From the NCBI GenBank assembly GCA_965214975.1, contig OZ244055.1, positions 744,001-808,000 of the forward strand: a DNA stretch of 64,000 nucleotides, written 5' to 3'. Position 1 is the stretch's first letter. Every line of letters starts with the position of its first letter. The notes below the pieces were generated by a model. The model searched no databases. It saw only the letters and a list, made by a program, of their open reading frames with translations, and was not told the origin of the DNA. Positions 1 to 7,994 of the stretch are shown piece after piece. A program made the position numbers and the translations under genes. Origin of the DNA: JAJEBT01 sp965214975 (GTDB lineage: Bacteria > Pseudomonadota > Alphaproteobacteria > MPNO01 > UBA830).

Positions 1-416
1 ATCCGGCGGCCTTCGTCGCGGATGCGTTCGAGCTCCCGGGCCGACGGCGTGACCATGTTCCGGGGAAGCCCGTCGATGCGCTGGACATCGTAGGTCCGCT
101 GCCGGACCGGCAGCGCGCGGCGTTCGCTCCGGCCGTCGGCGTGCCGGATCTCGAGCGTCGCCACGGGTGCCGCGTCGTGCCCGAACCCGAAGACGAAGAG
201 ACCGTCCGGGGCCACGGGCAGGTCGCCGCCGTCGAGCGTGACGCGGCCGCCGGGGGCGGTGCGGCCCACGACCAGGCCGCCCTGTACGAAATCCCCCTCG
301 AGAACCGGGCCGCCGGCGTCCGCGGCAAGGGGAGCGGGAACCGCGAGGCACGCGACCGCCGCGGCGCGCAGAAGGCGCCGCGCACACGCCGTCGCCCGCG
401 GGCGCGGCGCCGTCAG
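1..416 (-). CDS. M23-family metallopeptidase, N-terminal part (cut by window edge)
   Basis: Reading leftward after xseA, this frame gives a signal-peptide-like start (RRLLRAAAVACLAVPAPLAAD) and then a beta-rich stretch with motifs such as VLEGDFVQGGLVVGRT, APDGLFVFGFGHDA and YDVQRIDGLPRNMVTP. I know this pattern from the N-terminal domain of exported M23 (LytM-type) peptidases of Alphaproteobacteria, which cut peptidoglycan in the periplasm. The catalytic HxxxD/HxH domain would lie beyond the left edge, so activity cannot be judged. The gene overlaps the end of xseA, suggesting co-transcription. No ATG or GTG is visible in this frame near the expected start; the position given uses a CTG codon and is uncertain. 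The family call rests on N-terminal similarity only. Confidence 0.55.
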   Translation of the reverse strand, partial: MTAPRPRATACARRLLRAAAVACLAVPAPLAADAGGPVLEGDFVQGGLVVGRTAPGGRVTLDGGDLPVAPDGLFVFGFGHDAAPVATLEIRHADGRSERRALPVRQRTYDVQRIDGLPRNMVTPSARELERIRDEGRR

Positions 417-1894
417 GACGGCGCCTCCCGCTCCGGCGGCGCCTTGGCCGGCGCCCGGGCGCCCGCGATCCGGGCCGCCGCCGCGCCGTCCGCGAACTCG
501 ATCGCGACCGTCTCCCCCGGCCGGGCCGCGGCGGCCCTGGTCACCGGCCTGCCCGCGGCGTCGCGCACGAGCGCGAACCCGCGTTCGAGCACGCGCTCGT
601 GCGAAAGCGACGCGAGCAGCGCGCCCGCCGCCGCGAGGCGGGCGTCGGCCGCCGCGAGCGCGCCGCGGAGGGCGCCCGCGAGGCGCGGCCCCGCCGACAG
701 GGCGGCGAGCCCGGCGGCGCGTTCGCGCGCCGCGGCCGCGACGGCGGCGTGCAGCCGGCGTTCCGTTTCGGCGTGCCGCTGCCCGGCGCGGTCGAGAAGG
801 TGGCGGGGGTCGCGCAGCGCCGCGGCGAGCGCGGCGAGGCGCGTCCGCGCGTCCCCGAGGGTCCGCGCGGCGGCCGCCGCGAGGCGGCGGTCCGCGTGGT
901 CGAGCGACTGCGTCGCGGCCTCGAGAAGGCGTTCCGGGTGCCGCAGCCCGCGCTCCAGCCCCCCGACCCGGACGCGGCGTTCCCGGACGAGACGCGCCGC
1001 GGCGGCGCCCAGCCGCCCGCCGAGCTCCGAGATCCGGAGTCCCAGCTCCGCGCGCACCGGCACCGCCCGTTCGGCGGCCGCGGTCGGGGTCGGCGCCCGC
1101 CAGTTCGCGGCGAAGTCGATCAGCGTGGTGTCGGTCTCGTGCCCGATCGCCGAGATCAGCGGAATCCGGCATGCGGCGGCGGCGCGCGCCACGACCTCCT
1201 CGTTGAACTGCCACAGATCCTCGAGACTGCCGCCGCCGCGGGCGACGATCACGAGATCCGGACGCGGCACCTCGCCGCCTTCCGGAATGGCGTCGAAGCC
1301 CTCGATGGCGGCGGCGATCTCCTCGGCCGCGCCGTCGCCCTGCACGCGCACCGGCCACACCAGCACGCGGGTCGGAAAGCGGTCGGCGAGGCGGTGCCTG
1401 ATGTCCTGCAGCACGGCGCCCGTCGGCGAGGTCACGATGCCGATGGCCGCCGGAAGGTAGGGCAGATCCTCCTCGCGCTTGGCGTCGAACAGGCCTTCCT
1501 CGCGGAGCCGGCGCCGACGCTCCTCGTAGAGCCTGAGCAGGGCGCCCTCGCCCGCGAGCTCGACCGCGTCGACGACGATCTGGTAGCGGGAGCTGCGGGC
1601 CCAGGAGGAGATGCGGCCGGTGCAGACCACTTCCATGCCCTCTTCGAGCCTGAGCGACAGCCGCCCGACCGTGGACCGCCACGCGACCGCGTCCATGGCG
1701 GCGTCGGCGTCCTTGAGCGTGAAGTAGAGATGGCCCGAGCCGTGGTAGTTGGTGCGCCCGACCTCGCCGCGCACGCGGACCCGGTCGAAGCGGCTCTCGA
1801 GCGTCGCCTTGATGAGGCGCGAGATCTCGTCGACGGTGAATTCCGCGAGGTTGGAGGCGGCGGTCGGCGACGCTTGCGGCGAGGGCTCTGCCAT
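413..1894 (-). CDS. xseA: Exodeoxyribonuclease VII large subunit
   Basis: XseA is the catalytic, DNA-binding subunit of exonuclease VII, which degrades single-stranded DNA to oligonucleotides together with XseB; xseB is not in the window. The 493-residue product has the OB-fold at about 20-115 (EFTVDEISRLIK, GEVGRTNYHGSGHLYFTLKD), then the catalytic domain with IVTSPTGAVLQDI at about 153-165, the VIVARGGGSLEDLWQFN segment and SAIGHETDTTLIDFAA, followed by a long alanine/arginine-rich helical region. Length is slightly above the usual 400-460 because of that helix. I chose ATG at 1894; an in-frame ATG at 1906 would add four residues. It is divergent from purD with about 60 bp between the starts, a pairing seen in other alphaproteobacteria. 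Confidence 0.95.
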   Translation of the reverse strand: MAEPSPQASPTAASNLAEFTVDEISRLIKATLESRFDRVRVRGEVGRTNYHGSGHLYFTLKDADAAMDAVAWRSTVGRLSLRLEEGMEVVCTGRISSWARSSRYQIVVDAVELAGEGALLRLYEERRRRLREEGLFDAKREEDLPYLPAAIGIVTSPTGAVLQDIRHRLADRFPTRVLVWPVRVQGDGAAEEIAAAIEGFDAIPEGGEVPRPDLVIVARGGGSLEDLWQFNEEVVARAAAACRIPLISAIGHETDTTLIDFAANWRAPTPTAAAERAVPVRAELGLRISELGGRLGAAAARLVRERRVRVGGLERGLRHPERLLEAATQSLDHADRRLAAAAARTLGDARTRLAALAAALRDPRHLLDRAGQRHAETERRLHAAVAAAARERAAGLAALSAGPRLAGALRGALAAADARLAAAGALLASLSHERVLERGFALVRDAAGRPVTRAAAARPGETVAIEFADGAAAARIAGARAPAKAPPEREAPS

Positions 1895-1954
1895 GACGAT
1901 TCGCATCCTATATGGTGGAATCCGGTCGTGCCACCGGAGCGGGAAAGACGCCCA

Positions 1955-3241
1955 ATGAGGACACTCGTCGTGGGCGGCGGCGGACGCGAGCACGCGCTGT
2001 GCTGGGCGATCGCGGCGTCGCCGCTGGTCGACCGGCTGTGGTGCGCGCCCGGCAACGCCGGCATCGCGTCCGAGGCGGAATGCGTCGCGATCGCGGCCGG
2101 CGACGTCGAGGGGCTCGAGGCGTTCGCCTCGGACAACGCCGTGGATCTCGTCGTCGTCGGGCCGGAGGCGCCGCTGGCGGCCGGGCTCGTCGACCGGCTC
2201 GAGGCGCGCGGCGTGCGCGCCTTCGGCCCGAGCGCGCGGGCGGCGCGCATCGAGTCCTCGAAGGGTTTCATGAAGGATCTGTGCGCGCGCCACGGCATCC
2301 CGACCGCGGCCTACGGCCGGTTCTCCGACCTCGACGCCGCCCGCGGCCGCATCGCGGCGCTCGGGGCGCCGGTGGTCGTCAAGGCCGACGGGCTGGCCGC
2401 CGGCAAGGGCGTGGTCGTCTGCGCCACGGAAGCGGAGGCCGGGCGGGCGGCGGAGGAGATGCTGGCCGGCCGCGCGTTCGGCGACGCCGGCGGCGAGATC
2501 GTGGTCGAGGAGTTCCTCGAGGGCGAGGAGCTGAGCTTCTTCGCGCTGGTCGACGGCGAACACGCGCTGCCGCTGGCCTCGGCGCAGGACCACAAGCGGG
2601 TCGGGGAGGGCGACACCGGCCCCAACACCGGGGGCATGGGCGCCTGTTCGCCCGCGCCCGCCTGCACCGGGGAGGTCGCCGCCGAGATCATGGCGACCGT
2701 CGTCGGGCCCGCCGTCGCGGCCATGAGGGCGGAGGGAAGCCCGTACAAGGGCGTGCTCTACGCCGGAATCATGCTGACCGCGGACGGTCCGAGGCTTCTG
2801 GAGTTCAACGCGCGCTTCGGGGATCCGGAGTGCCAGGCCCTGATGCCGAGGCTCCGGTCGGACATCGTGCCCGCCCTGGTGGCGGCCTGCGACGGCGAGC
2901 TCGCGGATTTCGATCTGAGATGGAGCGACGAGACGGCTCTGACGGTGGTGATGGCGGCCCGGGGCTATCCCGGCCCGGTCGCGAACGGCTCTGTCGTCGG
3001 CGGCCTCGAGGAGGCCGCCTCCGGCGACGGCGTCATGGTGTTCCACGCCGCGACGGCGCGGGGCGGAGCCGGCGAGATCGTGGCCTCCGGCGGCCGCGTG
3101 CTGGGCGTGACCGCCTGCGCGCCCGGCGTCCGCGAGGCCAGGGATCTGGCCTACCGGGCGGTGGACCGCATCGTCTGGCCGGAGGGGTTCTGCCGCCGCG
3201 ACATCGGCCGGCGCGCCGCCGCCGGCGTTCCGGCGGGCTGA
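1955..3241 (+). CDS. purD: Phosphoribosylamine-glycine ligase
   Basis: PurD joins glycine to 5-phosphoribosylamine using ATP, the second step of purine synthesis in the cytosol. The 428-residue protein begins MRTLVVGGGGREHALCW, the family's N-terminal signature, with VVGPEAPLAAGL near 67-78, an ATP-grasp domain from about 100 to 300 (VVVKADGLAAGKGV, EEFLEGEELSFFALVDG) and the metal/ATP motif EFNARFGDPECQ near 283-294. The length is normal. ATG 1955 directly precedes the conserved start of the fold, and no better upstream start exists. Translation of the DNA is intact with no missing core motif. It is the only purine gene in the window. Confidence 0.97.
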   Translation: MRTLVVGGGGREHALCWAIAASPLVDRLWCAPGNAGIASEAECVAIAAGDVEGLEAFASDNAVDLVVVGPEAPLAAGLVDRLEARGVRAFGPSARAARIESSKGFMKDLCARHGIPTAAYGRFSDLDAARGRIAALGAPVVVKADGLAAGKGVVVCATEAEAGRAAEEMLAGRAFGDAGGEIVVEEFLEGEELSFFALVDGEHALPLASAQDHKRVGEGDTGPNTGGMGACSPAPACTGEVAAEIMATVVGPAVAAMRAEGSPYKGVLYAGIMLTADGPRLLEFNARFGDPECQALMPRLRSDIVPALVAACDGELADFDLRWSDETALTVVMAARGYPGPVANGSVVGGLEEAASGDGVMVFHAATARGGAGEIVASGGRVLGVTACAPGVREARDLAYRAVDRIVWPEGFCRRDIGRRAAAGVPAG

Positions 3242-3258
3242 CCGGGGGCGCCCCGCGG

Positions 3259-4161
3259 TCAGGGCGCGCCGCGGTTCCTGCGGGTTTCCGAGCGGGCGAG
3301 AAGCGCGGTCGCGATTCCGATGAGCGCTGCGCCGGCCCAGACCCACGGCCCGGGGAACTCCGCGAACAGCAGCCAGCCGACGAGGGCGGCCCATCCGAGG
3401 CGGGCGAACACGACGGGCTCGACCGCCGAGATCTCCGCTATCCGGTAGGCGGACGTCAGCAGCATGTGCCCGGAGCTTCCCAGGAACCCGATCAGCACCA
3501 TGAGGCCGAGCTGCCCGAGGGTTGGCGTCTGCCACACGAAGAACGCCGCGACCCCGGACGGCACCGTCATGAGGAGGGACAGGTAGGCGACGATCGTGGC
3601 GGCCCCGTCGGTGCGTGCCAGGGACTTGGCGACGAGTTTCGACGCCGAGACGAGGAAGACCGAGATCAGCACGAGCATCATGCCGAGATCGGGGCTCGCG
3701 AACCCCGGACGGACGATCACCAGTCCGCCGGCGATGCCGAGGACGACGGCGATCCAGCGCGCGCGGTGCGCCTTCTCCCCGAGAAACAGCGCCGCGCCGA
3801 GCGTGACGACGACGGGTCCGCCGAGCGACAGCGCGGTGGCGTCCGCGAGCGGGACGAGGCTCAACGCGGTGAACCAGCACAGCAGCGAGCCTCCGTTGAA
3901 GATGCCGCGGACGAGGTGAAGGGGCAGCCTGCGGGTCCGCAGCGCCCGCAGGCGCGAGCGGACGAGGACGGGAGCGAAGAACAGGAATCCGAACAGCGCC
4001 CGGAAGAAGGCGATCTCCATCGCGTCGAGCTCGCGCGACAGATGCCGGACCAGGCCGTGCATCATGGCGAAGAAGGCGCCCGAAAACAGCGCCAGCAGGA
4101 TGCCGCGCGCCGTCGGCGAAAGGCCGGCCATGCCGGCGACGATCTGCAGGGGGGTCTTCAT
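3259..4161 (-). CDS. EamA-family (DMT) exporter
   Basis: This is a 300-residue inner-membrane protein of the drug/metabolite transporter superfamily. Two EamA repeats are visible, roughly residues 20-150 and 165-295, with about ten hydrophobic helices in total; typical pieces are LALFSGAFFAMMHGLVRHL, ADATALSLGGPVVVTLGAALFLGEK and EPVVFARLGWAALVGWLLF. Members export metabolites or amino-acid-like compounds; the substrate cannot be inferred here. The ATG at 4161 gives MKTPLQIVAGMAGLS; the frame stays open much further upstream, but that part has no membrane character and overlaps the divergent intergenic region. It converges with purD, leaving only 17 bp between the stops. Confidence 0.9.
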   Translation of the reverse strand: MKTPLQIVAGMAGLSPTARGILLALFSGAFFAMMHGLVRHLSRELDAMEIAFFRALFGFLFFAPVLVRSRLRALRTRRLPLHLVRGIFNGGSLLCWFTALSLVPLADATALSLGGPVVVTLGAALFLGEKAHRARWIAVVLGIAGGLVIVRPGFASPDLGMMLVLISVFLVSASKLVAKSLARTDGAATIVAYLSLLMTVPSGVAAFFVWQTPTLGQLGLMVLIGFLGSSGHMLLTSAYRIAEISAVEPVVFARLGWAALVGWLLFAEFPGPWVWAGAALIGIATALLARSETRRNRGAP

Positions 4162-4486
4162 GCGCGTCCGTTTCCCGAAGCCCGTCCGCACGGTTCGGGA
4201 CAGGGCGGCGGGCCGGAGCCGACCGCGTCCGCGAATATACGACATTCGGGAAAGGCGGCATGGTCCCCGTCCCGCCGCGAAGTCCCGCCGGTTGCGTGTC
4301 GACCGGTCCCCGGGGATCCGGAACCGGGATGCCGCGCGCCACGGTCGGCGCCGGGTGCCGCGCCCGGGGCTGCGCCGCTCTTTCCGTTGACATTTCCGCG
4401 TTCGGGACAAGAATGGACGCGACGGGCCGGTTCGGCCGTCGGCGGATGCTTCGCCGGCCCGGGATCCGCAACATTCGCGAACCGTC
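4162..4486. other. Divergent intergenic region, 325 bp
   Basis: This separates the leftward EamA exporter from the rightward cyclotransferase-like gene. Open frames inside it lack any recognisable protein character. It should hold the promoters for both genes; one sigma-70-like candidate for the rightward gene is listed separately. No other structure was seen. Confidence 0.5.
4387..4414 (+). promoter_or_regulatory. Candidate sigma-70 promoter
   Basis: A perfect -35 hexamer TTGACA (4387-4392) is followed after 16 bases by AAGAAT (4409-4414), four of six to consensus. It lies about 70 bases before the start at 4487 and reads toward it. TTGACA is rare by chance at this GC content, but the -10 is weak. 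Confidence 0.3.
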
Positions 4487-5194
4487 ATGAGAGAAGCCGT
4501 CGCGTACGCGAAATCCTACCCGTTTCCCCTGCGGGGAAGCTCCTACCTGTTCCGGTCGGGCGCCGCGCTCCCGCTCGAAGGGCACGACTTCGACCGGAAG
4601 GGGCGCTGGCCGGTCCTCGGCGCCGGATCCAACCAGTCGCACGAGCAGATCGCCCGCAAGTACGCCTCCCGCAACGGCGAGATTCCGGTCCAGCAGGCCG
4701 GATTCCACGGTTTCGACACGGTCTACGCCGCGCAGCTGGCGCGCTACGGCTCCGTTCCCGCGACATTCCACCCCTCTCCCGGAACCGTCGTTTCCACCTA
4801 CGTTCTGTGGCTCGACGACGTCCAGCTCGAGCGCATGCACGAGACCGAGCCGAACTACAGCTTCGATCGCCTCGACGGCGTCCGCGTCGAACTGCGCGAC
4901 ACCGGGAAGACTCTGGCGTCGGTCTACGTCTACACCGCCACGGTCGGGTGCGTGAACGTCGGCGGAGATCCTGTGGCGCTGGCCGAGATCCCCGCCGAGG
5001 GGCGAAGGTTTCCCGGCAAGACCCAGACCGAGATTCTCGCGCATGTCCGCGACCGCCTCGATCCCGGTGCGGACCTCGATGCCTTCATCATGGGGCATGT
5101 CTCCGACGAGGATGTCCGGCTCCGCCGCAGGACGCTCCTCTCGGCCGACGCGATCCGGCCGGACTTTCCGAGAACCACCGTGACACTGCTCTGA
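4487..5194 (+). CDS. Gamma-glutamylcyclotransferase-like hypothetical protein
   Basis: The gene encodes 235 residues in a consistent reading frame. I recognise the general look of the gamma-glutamylcyclotransferase (AIG2-like) fold rather than a specific family. A glycine-rich loop VLGAGSNQSHEQIARKYA near 42-59 resembles the YGSN substrate loop. GTVVSTYVLWLDDVQLERMHETEPNY near 100-125 resembles the stretch that holds the catalytic acid and the LD-x-x-E pattern. If correct it would act on gamma-glutamyl peptides or amines in the cytosol. There is no signal peptide or membrane segment. It stands alone, converging on the formate dehydrogenase operon with 22 bp between the stops. The coding status is solid; the functional guess is weak. 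Confidence 0.55.
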   Translation: MREAVAYAKSYPFPLRGSSYLFRSGAALPLEGHDFDRKGRWPVLGAGSNQSHEQIARKYASRNGEIPVQQAGFHGFDTVYAAQLARYGSVPATFHPSPGTVVSTYVLWLDDVQLERMHETEPNYSFDRLDGVRVELRDTGKTLASVYVYTATVGCVNVGGDPVALAEIPAEGRRFPGKTQTEILAHVRDRLDPGADLDAFIMGHVSDEDVRLRRRTLLSADAIRPDFPRTTVTLL

Positions 5195-5216
5195 CCGGGC
5201 CGGAAGCGGGCCGCGC

Positions 5217-7994
5217 CTACGAGTCGCCGATTCGCTCGATCCGTGCCGCGCAGTACTTGAACTCGGGGATCTTGCCGATCGGGTCGAGCGCCGGATTGGT
5301 GAGCAGGTTGGCCGCCGCCTCGACGTAGCAGAACGGGATGAAGATCATCCCCTCGGGAACGTCCCCGTCCGCGCGCACCGTCAGCTCGATGGCGCCGCGC
5401 CGCGTCCGCACCCGGGCGCGGTCGCCCGGCGCCATTCCGCGCTCGCCGAGCTCGCCCGGCGCCATGGCGGCCGTCGCCTCCGGCTGGATTCCGTCCAGCA
5501 CGCGCGACCGCCGGGTCATCGCGCCGGTGTGCCAGTGCTCGAGCAGCCTCCCCGTGGTCAGGACGAGGGGGTAGTCGTCGTCGGGAACCTCGTCGGGCGG
5601 ACGGCCGTCCGCGGGCACGAGGCGGCCGCGGCCGCTCGGGGTCGGGAACCCGTCGGCGAAAATGATGTCCTTTCCCGGCTCGTCCTCGCGCTCGACCGGA
5701 TAGACCACCGAATCCTCGCGCTCGAGCCGGTCCCAGGTGATGCCGCGGATCGACGGCATGCAGCTCGCCATCTCCGCGAAGACCTCGGCCGGCCCGGCGT
5801 GGTTCCAGTCGAGGCCGAGCCGCCGGGCGATCTCCTGGATGATCCAGAGATCCTGGCGGGCGTCGCCCGGAAGGGGCAGCGCCCGGCGTCCGATCTGGAC
5901 CTGGCGGTTGGTGTTGGTGAAGCTGCCGTCCTTCTCGGGGAAGGCGCTCGCCGGCAGCACGACGTCGGCGTAGGCCGCGGTCTCGGTCAGGAACAGATCC
6001 TGCACGACCAGATGCTCCAGCGACGCCAGCGCCTTGCGCGCGTGCCGCAGGTCGGGATCGGACATGGCGGGGTTCTCGCCCATGATGTACATGGCGCGGA
6101 TCCGCCCGTCGGTGATGGCGTCCATGATCTCCACCACCGTCAGGCCGGGTTCGGGATCGAGCGCCGTCCGCCACGTTCTCTCGAACTCCGCGCGCGTCGC
6201 GGGATCGGCGACCTTCCCGTAGTCCGGATAGAACATGGGAATGAGTCCGGCGTCGGAGGCTCCCTGCACGTTGTTCTGTCCGCGGAGCGGATGGAGACCG
6301 GTTCCGGGGCGTCCGATCTGTCCGGTCAGCAGCGCGAGCGAGACCAGGCAGCGCGCGTTGTCCGTGCCGTGGACGTGCTGGGAGATGCCCATTCCCCAGA
6401 AGATGATGGCGCTGTCGGCGGTGGCGTAGAGCCGCGCGATCCCGCGGATCGTCGCCGCCTCGACCCCGACCAGACCGGCGACCTCTTCCGGAGAGAACGC
6501 CGCGACCTGCGAGGCGAGTTCGGCGAAGCCTTCGGTGCGGCGGTCCACGAAGTCCCGGTTGACCAGATCCTCGTCGATGATCGCGTGCAGAATCGCGTTG
6601 AGCAGCGCGACGTCGGTTCCGGGCGTGAAGCGGAGATGGTGCGCGGCGTCCCGGACGAGGGGCTGGCCCTGGGGGTCGATGACGACGAGCGTCGCGCCGT
6701 CTCGCGCGGCGTTCTTGATGAAGGTCGCCGCGACCGGGTGATTGACCGACGGGTTCGCGCCGATGACGACGATCACGTCGGCGTTCGCGCATTCGCCGAA
6801 GGGCGCGGACACCGCGCCGGAATTGACGGTTTCCATCAGCGCCGCGACCGACGACGCGTGGCAGAGGCGGGTGCAGTGGTCCACGTTGTTGGTGCCGAAC
6901 CCCGTGCGCACCAGCTTCTGGAACAGATACGCTTCCTCGTTGGAGCCCTTGGCCGATCCGAAACCGGCGAGCGCGTCGCCGCCGTCGCGGTCGCGCACCG
7001 TGCGCAGGCCCTCCGCCGCACGGGCGAGCGCCTCGTCCCAGGTCGCCTCCCGGAAATGCCGCAGGGCGCCGCCGGAGCCCGGCTCCATCTCCTTGGGCAC
7101 GCCGTCGCGGCGGATCAGGGGCGTTTTCAGGCGATCCGGGTGATGGACGTAGTCGAACCCGAACCGCCCCTTGACGCAGAGCCGGTTCCGGTTCGACGGG
7201 CCGTTCCGGCCGTCCACGGACAGAAGCCGGTCGTTCCTGACGTGGAAGGTCAGCTGGCAGCCGACGCCGCAATAGGGGCAGACGGAAGCGACCGACCGGT
7301 CGGGCGCCACCCGGCCTTCGTCCGAGGTCACCGTTGCCGGCAGCAGCGCGCCCGTGGGGCAGGCCTGGACGCACTCGCCGCAGCCGACGCAGCTGCTCGA
7401 GCCCATCGGGTCGTCGAAATCGAACACGATGCGCGCCCGGGCGCCGCGGCCGGCCATCCCGATCACGTCGTTGGCCTGGACCTCGCGGCAGGCGCGGACG
7501 CAGAGCGTGCAGTGGATGCAGGAATCCAGGTTGACCGCCATCGCGGGGTGGGAAAGATCGGGCGGAGGCGGTTTCCGCGCGTCGAACCGGCTTTCGGAGA
7601 CGCCGAGCCGCCCGGCCCATTCCCAGAAGCGCGACCCGGCGTCGTGCGCCCTCCGGCGCGGCGGCTGGTCGGCGGCGAGCAGTTCGAACACCATGCGCCG
7701 CGCGAACTCCGCCCGTTCGCTTGCGGCGCGCACCGTCATGCCCGGGGCCGGCTTGCGGATGCACGCCGCCGCGAGCGCGCGCTCCCCCCCGATCTCGACC
7801 ATGCAGGCGCGGCAGTTCCCGTCGGGCCGGTAGCCCGGTTCGGGCGCGTGGCACAGATGCGGGATGTCGATGCCGTTCCGCCGCGCGGCCTGCCAGATCG
7901 TTTCGCCGGGCGCGGCCGATACCGCGCGCCCGTCGAGCGTGAAGGCGACGTCCGCGCCGCCGCCGCTCCGGTCCGTCGCCGCGCTCCGCGTCAT
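5217..7994 (-). CDS. fdsA: NAD-dependent formate dehydrogenase, catalytic alpha subunit
   Basis: This is the molybdenum-containing subunit that oxidises formate to CO2 in the soluble NAD+-linked formate dehydrogenase. Its 925 residues show an N-terminal [2Fe-2S] domain (Cys48, 61, 64, 78), two ferredoxin clusters (CIHCTLCVRAC at 159-169 and CVGCGECVQAC at 202-212), the molybdopterin-domain cluster (Cys239, 242, 246, 273) and the active-site segment DHCTRLCHASS. There Cys378 stands where Escherichia coli FdhF has selenocysteine, so this is a cysteine enzyme. The C-terminal molydopterin-dinucleotide-binding domain is complete (LVLTTGRLLEHWHTG). It overlaps the upstream fdsGB gene by 4 bases (ATGA), so the two are translationally coupled. 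No fdsC/fdhD or fdsD is seen next to it. Confidence 0.95.
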   Translation of the reverse strand: MTRSAATDRSGGGADVAFTLDGRAVSAAPGETIWQAARRNGIDIPHLCHAPEPGYRPDGNCRACMVEIGGERALAAACIRKPAPGMTVRAASERAEFARRMVFELLAADQPPRRRAHDAGSRFWEWAGRLGVSESRFDARKPPPPDLSHPAMAVNLDSCIHCTLCVRACREVQANDVIGMAGRGARARIVFDFDDPMGSSSCVGCGECVQACPTGALLPATVTSDEGRVAPDRSVASVCPYCGVGCQLTFHVRNDRLLSVDGRNGPSNRNRLCVKGRFGFDYVHHPDRLKTPLIRRDGVPKEMEPGSGGALRHFREATWDEALARAAEGLRTVRDRDGGDALAGFGSAKGSNEEAYLFQKLVRTGFGTNNVDHCTRLCHASSVAALMETVNSGAVSAPFGECANADVIVVIGANPSVNHPVAATFIKNAARDGATLVVIDPQGQPLVRDAAHHLRFTPGTDVALLNAILHAIIDEDLVNRDFVDRRTEGFAELASQVAAFSPEEVAGLVGVEAATIRGIARLYATADSAIIFWGMGISQHVHGTDNARCLVSLALLTGQIGRPGTGLHPLRGQNNVQGASDAGLIPMFYPDYGKVADPATRAEFERTWRTALDPEPGLTVVEIMDAITDGRIRAMYIMGENPAMSDPDLRHARKALASLEHLVVQDLFLTETAAYADVVLPASAFPEKDGSFTNTNRQVQIGRRALPLPGDARQDLWIIQEIARRLGLDWNHAGPAEVFAEMASCMPSIRGITWDRLEREDSVVYPVEREDEPGKDIIFADGFPTPSGRGRLVPADGRPPDEVPDDDYPLVLTTGRLLEHWHTGAMTRRSRVLDGIQPEATAAMAPGELGERGMAPGDRARVRTRRGAIELTVRADGDVPEGMIFIPFCYVEAAANLLTNPALDPIGKIPEFKYCAARIERIGDS

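Noticed and set aside
413..5098. A 1,561-residue leftward open frame covering xseA and far beyond
   Set aside because: Only the xseA part has protein character; the rest is antisense to purD and the 4487 gene or intergenic, open because stops are rare at this GC content.
6861..6863. Selenocysteine in the formate dehydrogenase active site
   Set aside because: The codon at this position is TGC (Cys378), and there is no in-frame TGA.
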